From assembly GCA_035550515.1 (NCBI GenBank), contig DASZOZ010000068.1:34964-98963 (forward strand): a DNA stretch of 64,000 nt, read 5' to 3'. Under the pieces are notes generated by a model. That model had not been told where the DNA came from. It worked only from the letters and a program-made list of their open reading frames with translations, and searched no databases. The position numbers and the translations under genes are program-made. This DNA is from DATARH01 sp035550515 (GTDB taxonomy: Bacteria; Pseudomonadota; Alphaproteobacteria; ATCC43930; CGMCC-115725). This document shows positions 57,685 to 64,000 of the stretch, one piece after another; position 1 is the stretch's first letter, and each line of letters starts with the position of its first letter.

Positions 57685-58968
57685 ATGCCGAGATCCGGAA
57701 ATCTTTCGGTTCTGTTCGTCACCACCTGGGCCTTCACCGCGTGCTTCGCGGTGTGGACGATGTTCGGGGTAACGGGCATCCCGATCCGCACCCAGCTCGA
57801 CTTGGATTCGACCGAACTCGGCCTTCTGACCGCGACGCCGGTCCTGACCGGCGCGCTGTTTCGCCTGCCTCTCGGCATCTGGACGGATCGCTTTGGCGGG
57901 CGGATCATCATGCTGCTCTTGCTGGTCGGCTGTGCCGTCCCGTTGTGGATTTCGTCCTATGCGACTGCGCTCTGGCAGTTTTTGTTGCTGGGTCTCGCGC
58001 TCGGGCTGGTCGGCGCCTCCTTCTCGGTGGGCACGCCCTATGTGGCGCGCTTCTTTCCGCGGGAGAGCCGCGGGTTTGCAATGGGGTTCTTTGGCGCCGG
58101 CACCACGGGTGCCGCGCTGAACATGTTCGTCGCCCCGTTTCTGGTCAGCCTTTACGGCTGGCAGTCCGTGCCCAAGGTGTACGCGGTCGTTCTCCTCCTC
58201 ACGGCGGCGGTGTTCTGGTTTTTCTCCGCACCCGACCCGAGGGTAGGCGGGGCCGGCACGCCCTCGATGAGGCGGCAATTGGCGGTGCTGCGCGATCCGC
58301 GCGTCTGGAAATATTGCCAATACTATTCGATCGTGTTTGGCGGGTTCACCGCCCTGTCGGTCTGGATGCCGCAATATTTCAAGAGCGAATACGGCCTCGC
58401 GATCACGCAAGCGTCGCTGCTCGCGGCCTGTTTCTCGCTGCCCGGCGGCACCTTTCGCGCGGTCGGGGGCTGGCTGTCGGACCGCTTTGGCGCCCATAAC
58501 GTGACCTGGTGGGTGCAATGGGCGGCGTGGATCGCCTTGTTCCTGCTGTCCTATCCGCGAACCGATCTGATCGTGCACACTGTCAACGGGCCGGTTGGTT
58601 TCGGCATCGCCCTGCCGCTCTGGTGTTTTGCCGCTCTGCTGATGGCGCTCGGGGTCGCGTTTGCTTGCGGCATGGCCTCGACCTTCAAATACATCGCCGA
58701 TGATTTTCCGGACAGCATGGGCGCGGTCTCCGGCATCGTCGGCATGGCCGGCGGTCTCGGAGGTTTTCTGTTGCCCATCATGTTCGGTGCGATCCTCGAC
58801 CGGCTCGGCGTGAACTCGACCTGCTTCATGTTGCTGTACGGCATCATCTGGGTGTCGCTGATCCTCAACTACCTGACGGAAGTGCGGCGCGCGCCGGTGA
58901 TGGGCGAGCCGTCGGCGGAAGCAACGACCGCCGGATCGCGACGGGCCGGCAAGGGAGCGGCGGAATGA
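57685..58968 (+). CDS. narK: NarK-type MFS nitrate/nitrite transporter
   Basis: A 427-residue, 12-helix MFS protein. TTWAFTACFAVWTMFGVTGI opens it, and the substrate-binding Arg residues of nitrate transporters appear in GALFRLPLGIWTDRFGGR and GGTFRAVGGWLSDRFG. GAGTTGAALNMFVAPFLVSL carries the nitrate signature region. It imports nitrate or exports nitrite. ATG at 57685 chosen over an upstream in-frame start because AAGCAAGG precedes it. It overlaps narG by ATGA. Confidence 0.93.
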   Translation: MPRSGNLSVLFVTTWAFTACFAVWTMFGVTGIPIRTQLDLDSTELGLLTATPVLTGALFRLPLGIWTDRFGGRIIMLLLLVGCAVPLWISSYATALWQFLLLGLALGLVGASFSVGTPYVARFFPRESRGFAMGFFGAGTTGAALNMFVAPFLVSLYGWQSVPKVYAVVLLLTAAVFWFFSAPDPRVGGAGTPSMRRQLAVLRDPRVWKYCQYYSIVFGGFTALSVWMPQYFKSEYGLAITQASLLAACFSLPGGTFRAVGGWLSDRFGAHNVTWWVQWAAWIALFLLSYPRTDLIVHTVNGPVGFGIALPLWCFAALLMALGVAFACGMASTFKYIADDFPDSMGAVSGIVGMAGGLGGFLLPIMFGAILDRLGVNSTCFMLLYGIIWVSLILNYLTEVRRAPVMGEPSAEATTAGSRRAGKGAAE

Positions 58969-61900
58969 GCCAATTTCTGGAACGCCTGACCTACCTTTCG
59001 CGGCGGCGCGAATCCTTCGCCGACGGCCACGGCGAATTGCGCGACGAAGACCGGATGTGGGAGGAGGGGTACCGGCAGCGCTGGCAGCACGACAAGATCG
59101 TGCGCTCGACCCACGGCGTGAACTGCACCGGCTCCTGCAGCTGGAAGATCTATGTCAAGAGCGGCGTCGTCACCTGGGAGACGCAGCAGACCGACTACCC
59201 GCGCACCCGGCCCGGCATGCCCAATCACGAGCCGCGCGGCTGCTCGCGCGGCGCGTCCTACAGCTGGTATCTCTACAGCGCGAGCCGCATCAAATACCCG
59301 CTCATCAGGGGGCGGCTGGTCAAGGCCTGGCGCGAGGCGCGCCGGACGCTCGCGCCGGTCGAGGCCTGGGCCGCGATCGTCGGCGATGCCGAGACCGCGA
59401 AGTCGTACCGGTCGGCGCGCGGCCGCGGCGGCTTTGTCCGTACCACCTGGGACGAGGCGTGCGAGATCATCGCCGCCGCCAATATCCACACCATCAAGAC
59501 CTGGGGACCGGACCGGGTCGTCGGGTTCTCGCCGATCCCCGCGATGTCGATGGTCTCCTATGCTTCCGGCGCGCGCTATCTCAGCCTCATCGGCGGCACG
59601 CTGCTCTCGTTCTACGACTGGTACTGCGACCTGCCGCCATCGAGCCCGCAGACCTGGGGCGAGCAGACCGACGTGCCGGAATCGGCTGACTGGTACAATT
59701 CCGCCTACATCATCGCCTGGGGCTCCAACGTGCCGCAGACGCGGACGCCCGACGCCCATTTCTTTGTCGAGGCGCGCTACAACGGCACCAAGATCGTCGC
59801 GATCACCCCCGATTATGCCGAGGTCGCCAAACTCTCCGATCTCTGGCTGCATCCCAAGCAGGGCACCGACGCGGCCCTCGCCATGGCCATGGGCCATGTG
59901 ATCTTGCGGGAATTCTTCCTCGACCGTCAGGTCCCGTATTTCCAGGATTACTGCCGTCGCTATACCGACTTGCCGATGCTGGTGCGGCTGCGCCGCGACG
60001 GCGAACGCTGGGTGCCGGACCGCTATCTGCGTCAGAGCGACCTGCCCGGCGCGCCGCAGTCGAAAGGCGCCGCTTGGAAGACCGTCGCGGTTGCCGAAGA
60101 CGGCGGCGCGCTCGTCATCCCGCAAGGCGCTATCGGCTATCGCTGGCCGCAACAAGGCGAGCCGGCCGGGCGCTGGAACCTCGAAGCGAAGGACGGCGAG
60201 AGCGGCGCCGACGTGCATCTGGCGCTGAGCCTGATCGATCGGCGCGACGATGTGGCCGCCGTCGCGTTCCCCTATTTCGGTGGCAAGCCGCACGAGCATT
60301 TCCCGGGGAACGAGCAGGGCGGCGACGTGCTGACGCGCAACGTGCCGGTTCGCAGGATCGCGCTCGCCGACGGCGAGGTGCTGGTGGCGACCGTCTTCGA
60401 CCTGCTTTGCGCCAATTACGGTCTCGACCGTGGCCTTGGCGGCGCTGCCGCCAAGAGCTTTGCCGACGATGTGCCCTACACCCCGGCCTGGCAGGAGCCG
60501 ATCACCGGCGTTGCCGCCGACAAGGCGATCGCGGTGGCGCGCGGCTTTGCCGAAACCGCCGAGAAGACCAAGGGCCGCGCGATGGTCATCATCGGCGCCG
60601 GCATGAACCACTGGTACCACCAGGACATGGGCTACCGCAGCATCATCAACATGCTGATGATGTGCGGCACCGTCGGCATCTCCGGCGGCGGCTGGGCGCA
60701 TTACGTCGGCCAGGAGAAGCTCCGGCCGCAGACCGGCTGGACGATGCTCGCCTTTGCGCTCGACTGGATGCGGCCGCCGCGCCACATGAACGGCACGTCG
60801 TTCTTCTATGCGCACAGCGACCAGTGGCGCTACGAGAAGCTCGACGTTTCCGAGCTGCTGTCGCCGCTCGCCGACCCCGCGCCCTATCGCGGCAGCAGCC
60901 TGATCGATCTCAACGTCAAGGCGGAGCGCATGGGATGGCTGCCCTCGGCGCCGCAGCTCGGCGTCAACCCGCTGACGCTCGCCGCCGCGGCGGAGCGCGC
61001 CGGCGCCGGCGTCAGGGACCATGTCGCCGCCGGCCTGAAGTCCGGTGCGATCGCCATGGCGTGCGAGGACCCCGACAACCCGGCCAATTTTCCGCGCAAC
61101 CTGTTCATCTGGCGTTCGAACCTGTTCGGGTCCTCGGGAAAGGGCCACGAATACTTCCTCAAGCATTTCCTCGGCACGCGTCACGGGCTGCAGGGCAAGG
61201 ATCTCGGCGAGACCGGCGGGCGGAAGCCGGAGGAGGTCGCCTGGCACGACCAGGCGCCCGAGGGAAAGCTCGATCTCGTCGTCACGCTCGACTTCCGCAT
61301 GTCGACGAGCTGCCTCTACTCCGACATCGTGCTGCCGACCGCGACCTGGTACGAGAAGAACGACCTCAACACCTCCGACATGCATCCCTTCATCCATCCG
61401 CTGTCCGCGGCGGTGGACCCCGTGTGGGAGGCGCGGAGCGACTGGGAGACCTACAAGGCCATCGCGCGTCGCTTCTCGGAACTCGCCGAAGGCCATCTCG
61501 GGATCGAGCGCGACGTGGTGCTCGTGCCGATCCAGCACGACACCGTCGGCGAGCTTGCACAACCCTTCGACGTTCGCGATTGGCGCAAGGGGGAGTGCGA
61601 CCTCGTCCCCGGCGTCACAGCCCCGCAGATCACCGTCGTGGAGCGCGACTATCCCGGCACCTACCGCCGCTTCACGGCGCTCGGCCCGCTGGCCGACAAG
61701 CTCGGCAACGGCGGCAAGGGCATCGCCTGGAACACCGAGGATGAGGTGAAGGGTCTCGGCGAACTGAACTACCGCGTCAACGGCGGCGGCCCCACTGACG
61801 GGCGGCCGCGCATCGAGACCGATATCGATGCCGCGGAAGTCATCCTCTATTTGGCGCCGGAGACCAACGGCGAGGTCGCAGTCAAGGCCTGGCAGGCGCT

Positions 61901-62726
61901 CGGCAAGGTGACCGGCCGCGACCACACGCATCTCGCGGCGATGCGCGAGGACGAGAAGATCCGCTACCGCGACCTTCAGGCACAGCCGCGCAAGATCATC
62001 TCATCGCCGACCTGGTCCGGCATCGAGAGCGAGCATGTCAGCTATACGGCCGGCTATACCAATGTGCACGAACTCATCCCGTGGCGGACGCTGACCGGAC
62101 GCCAGCAGTTCTATCAGGACCACCGCTGGTTCCGCGATTTCGGCGAGAGCCTGGCCGTGTACCGGCCGCCGATCGACACCCGCACCGTCGCGGAGATGCT
62201 GGGCAAGCACGGTAACGGCGAAGCGGAGATCGTCCTCAACTTCATCACGCCGCATCAGAAATGGGGCATCCATTCGACCTATACCGACAACCTGCTGATG
62301 CTGACGCTGTCGCGCGGCGGGCCGATCGTCTGGCTGTCCGAGACCGATGCCAGGAAGGCCGGCATCGTCGACAATGACTGGATCGAGCTCTTCAACCTGA
62401 ACGGCGCCATCGCCGCCCGCGCGGTCGTCAGCCAGCGCATCCATGAAGGCATGTGCTTGATGTATCACGCGCAGGAGAAGATCGTGAACGTGCCGGGCTC
62501 GCAGATCACCGGCCTGCGCGGCGGCATCCACAATTCGGTCACGCGCACGGTGCTGAAGCCGACCCACATGGTCGGCGGCTACGCCCAGCTTTCCTACGGC
62601 TTCAACTATTACGGCACGGTCGGTTCCAACCGCGACGAGTTCGTCATCGTGCGCAAGCTCAACAAGATCGACTGGCTCGATCATTCCAATCCCGTCGATC
62701 GGGCAACCAGGGAGGCCGTGGCATGA
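58965..62726 (+). CDS. narG: Respiratory nitrate reductase alpha subunit
   Basis: 1253 residues, the catalytic Mo-bisMGD subunit on the cytoplasmic side that reduces nitrate to nitrite with quinol electrons. FS0 cluster ligands His50, Cys54, Cys58 (STHGVNCTGSCSWKIYVK) and Cys93 (RGCSRG), and the Mo ligand Asp222 (WYCDLPPSSPQTWGEQTDVP), fall at the E. coli positions. No Tat signal, as expected for the membrane-bound NarGHI enzyme. Translationally coupled to narK and narH by four-base overlaps. Confidence 0.98.
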   Translation: MSQFLERLTYLSRRRESFADGHGELRDEDRMWEEGYRQRWQHDKIVRSTHGVNCTGSCSWKIYVKSGVVTWETQQTDYPRTRPGMPNHEPRGCSRGASYSWYLYSASRIKYPLIRGRLVKAWREARRTLAPVEAWAAIVGDAETAKSYRSARGRGGFVRTTWDEACEIIAAANIHTIKTWGPDRVVGFSPIPAMSMVSYASGARYLSLIGGTLLSFYDWYCDLPPSSPQTWGEQTDVPESADWYNSAYIIAWGSNVPQTRTPDAHFFVEARYNGTKIVAITPDYAEVAKLSDLWLHPKQGTDAALAMAMGHVILREFFLDRQVPYFQDYCRRYTDLPMLVRLRRDGERWVPDRYLRQSDLPGAPQSKGAAWKTVAVAEDGGALVIPQGAIGYRWPQQGEPAGRWNLEAKDGESGADVHLALSLIDRRDDVAAVAFPYFGGKPHEHFPGNEQGGDVLTRNVPVRRIALADGEVLVATVFDLLCANYGLDRGLGGAAAKSFADDVPYTPAWQEPITGVAADKAIAVARGFAETAEKTKGRAMVIIGAGMNHWYHQDMGYRSIINMLMMCGTVGISGGGWAHYVGQEKLRPQTGWTMLAFALDWMRPPRHMNGTSFFYAHSDQWRYEKLDVSELLSPLADPAPYRGSSLIDLNVKAERMGWLPSAPQLGVNPLTLAAAAERAGAGVRDHVAAGLKSGAIAMACEDPDNPANFPRNLFIWRSNLFGSSGKGHEYFLKHFLGTRHGLQGKDLGETGGRKPEEVAWHDQAPEGKLDLVVTLDFRMSTSCLYSDIVLPTATWYEKNDLNTSDMHPFIHPLSAAVDPVWEARSDWETYKAIARRFSELAEGHLGIERDVVLVPIQHDTVGELAQPFDVRDWRKGECDLVPGVTAPQITVVERDYPGTYRRFTALGPLADKLGNGGKGIAWNTEDEVKGLGELNYRVNGGGPTDGRPRIETDIDAAEVILYLAPETNGEVAVKAWQALGKVTGRDHTHLAAMREDEKIRYRDLQAQPRKIISSPTWSGIESEHVSYTAGYTNVHELIPWRTLTGRQQFYQDHRWFRDFGESLAVYRPPIDTRTVAEMLGKHGNGEAEIVLNFITPHQKWGIHSTYTDNLLMLTLSRGGPIVWLSETDARKAGIVDNDWIELFNLNGAIAARAVVSQRIHEGMCLMYHAQEKIVNVPGSQITGLRGGIHNSVTRTVLKPTHMVGGYAQLSYGFNYYGTVGSNRDEFVIVRKLNKIDWLDHSNPVDRATREAVA

Positions 62727-64000
62727 AGATCCGGGCGCAGGTCGCGATGGTGCTGAACCTCGACAAGTGCATCGGCTGCCATACCTGCTCGGTCACCTGC
62801 AAGAACGTGTGGACCTCGCGCCAGGGCATGGAATACGCGTGGTTCAACAACGTCGAGACCAAGCCGGGCATCGGCTATCCCAAGGACTGGGAAAACCAGA
62901 AGCGCTGGCGCGGCGGCTGGCAGCGCAAGAGAAACGGCAAGATCGCGCCGCGGCAGGGCGGCCGGCTCGCCATCCTGGCGAAAATCTTCGCCAACCCGAA
63001 CCTGCCCGAAATCGACGATTACTACGAACCGTTCACCTACGATTACGAGCATCTGCAGCAAGCGCCGGAACTGCCCACGGCGCCGGTCGCGCGGCCGCTG
63101 TCGCTGGTCACCGGCCGGCCGATGGACAAGATCGAGTGGGGACCCAACTGGGAGGAGATCCTGGGCGGCGAGTTCGACAAGCGGTCGCAGGACTACAATT
63201 TCGAGGCGGTGCAGAAGGACATCTACGGCCAGTTCGAAAACACCTTCATGATGTATCTGCCGCGGCTCTGCGAACACTGCCTCAATCCGAGCTGCGTTGC
63301 CTCCTGTCCCTCGGGCTCGATCTACAAGCGCGAGGAAGACGGCATCGTCCTGATCGACCAGGACAAATGCCGCGGCTGGCGGATGTGCGTGTCGGGCTGT
63401 CCCTACAAGAAGATTTATTACAACTGGACCTCGGGCAAGGCGGAGAAGTGCATCTTCTGCTATCCGCGCATCGAGGCGGGCCAGCCGACCGTTTGTTCGG
63501 AGACGTGCGTCGGGCGCATCCGTTACCTGGGGGTGCTGCTTTATGATGCCGACGGCATCGAACAGGCGGCTTCCGCCGAGGATGAAAAGGACCTCTACGA
63601 AGCCCAACTGAAGCTCTTCCTCGATCCGAACGACCCGGCCGTCGCCGCCCGGGCGCGGGAGGACGGCGTGCCCGATGCGTGGATCGAGGCGGCGAAACGC
63701 TCGCCGGCCTACAAGATGGCGGTCGACTGGAAGATCGCCTTCCCGCTGCACCCGGAATACCGCACCTTGCCGATGGTCTGGTATGTGCCGCCGCTGTCGC
63801 CGATCCAATCGCATGCCAATGCGGGTGCGATCGAGACCGTCGGCGAGCTGCCGGATGTCCGCTCGCTGCGGATCCCGGTCCGCTATCTCGCCAACCTGCT
63901 GACGGCGGGCGCGGAAGCGCCGATCGTCACGGCGCTCGAGCGGATGCTCGCGATGCGTTTCTATTTCCGCCAGCGTCAGCTCGGCGAGGGCGACGGGAGC
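62723..64000 (+). CDS. narH: Respiratory nitrate reductase beta subunit, C-terminus outside the window
   Basis: 426 codons are visible before the window ends. The iron-sulfur subunit passes electrons from NarI to NarG. Cysteine groups start at 16 (CIGCHTCSVTC), then CEHCLNPSCVASCPSG, CRGWRMCVSGCPYKK (Trp at the position that makes one cluster 3Fe-4S) and CIFCYPRIEAGQPTVCSETC. ATG overlaps the narG stop. narJ and narI would be expected next, to the right of the window. Confidence 0.97.
   Translation, partial: MKIRAQVAMVLNLDKCIGCHTCSVTCKNVWTSRQGMEYAWFNNVETKPGIGYPKDWENQKRWRGGWQRKRNGKIAPRQGGRLAILAKIFANPNLPEIDDYYEPFTYDYEHLQQAPELPTAPVARPLSLVTGRPMDKIEWGPNWEEILGGEFDKRSQDYNFEAVQKDIYGQFENTFMMYLPRLCEHCLNPSCVASCPSGSIYKREEDGIVLIDQDKCRGWRMCVSGCPYKKIYYNWTSGKAEKCIFCYPRIEAGQPTVCSETCVGRIRYLGVLLYDADGIEQAASAEDEKDLYEAQLKLFLDPNDPAVAARAREDGVPDAWIEAAKRSPAYKMAVDWKIAFPLHPEYRTLPMVWYVPPLSPIQSHANAGAIETVGELPDVRSLRIPVRYLANLLTAGAEAPIVTALERMLAMRFYFRQRQLGEGDGS

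Noticed and set aside
58869..61931. Long open frame of about 1020 codons on the minus strand
   Set aside because: It lies opposite narG, whose cofactor ligands are all in place. High GC leaves antisense frames open; the product is His/Arg/Gly-rich without any fold signature.

Overview
The window is GC-rich, tightly packed chromosomal DNA with single-gene turnover of neighbours, GTG/TTG starts, many four-base ATGA/GTGA stop-start overlaps, and families typical of Alphaproteobacteria (YdcH/DUF465, DUF3775, TIGR02444, DUF6496, the dapF-mtaB-ftsY block beside ffh). It fits a free-living soil or water member of the Rhodospirillales or a related order. I cannot fix the genus. I see no tRNA, rRNA, CRISPR array, prophage or transposase gene.

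Layout. 1-8.4 kb: the start of ffh (minus strand), then a regulator, a DHA2 efflux permease, a flavin reductase and a secreted His-rich protein lying between ffh and the dapF-mtaB-ftsY operon, followed by a GhrA-like reductase. 8.4-16.4 kb: an LLM-oxidoreductase remnant, a VOC protein, an orphan molybdenum hydroxylase large subunit, small conserved proteins, a TibC-type O-heptosyltransferase and a three-gene LLM / hydrolase / unknown operon. 16.4-24 kb: a minus-strand GMC oxidoreductase operon with a duplicated membrane protein, a GH15 glucoamylase/trehalase-like enzyme, an SDR, a PPC-domain protein and a TauD dioxygenase. 24-30.8 kb: kdpDE without kdpFABC, topoisomerase IB, a second LLM enzyme and small proteins. 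30.8-33.4 kb: two toxin-antitoxin modules (MNT/HepT with a frameshifted HepT, and VapBC) flanking a MetE-like enzyme. 33.4-48.2 kb: catabolic and housekeeping genes (M81 peptidase, class III aminotransferase, Gfo/Idh/MocA, response regulator, purEK, a GGDEF cyclase, TcuA, MmgE/PrpD, MsrA, a third LLM enzyme).

48.2-54.2 kb holds the most interesting locus. After a CYTH-CHAD protein comes a two-gene minus-strand operon: a TPR plus outer-membrane beta-barrel protein built like a Slam translocator, and a 987-residue exported protein with an N-terminal FecR domain, a long Pro-Thr linker and a C-terminal segment resembling the TbpB-type barrel that Slam proteins recognise. I read it as a candidate type XI secretion pair with unusual cargo. 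54.4-57.2 kb: a second TauD enzyme, a dienelactone hydrolase, a DUF6295 protein and a secreted protein. 57.2-64 kb: an anaerobic respiration operon, narK-narG-narH, with overlapping genes and an FNR-type site in its long leader. It runs off the window end.

Repeats are informative. A ~143-bp long-armed palindromic element occurs three times (214, 41676, 46491), and its tips and core have been flipped independently. A second, shorter palindrome family lies just after gene stops, and one related copy is built in-frame into mtaB.
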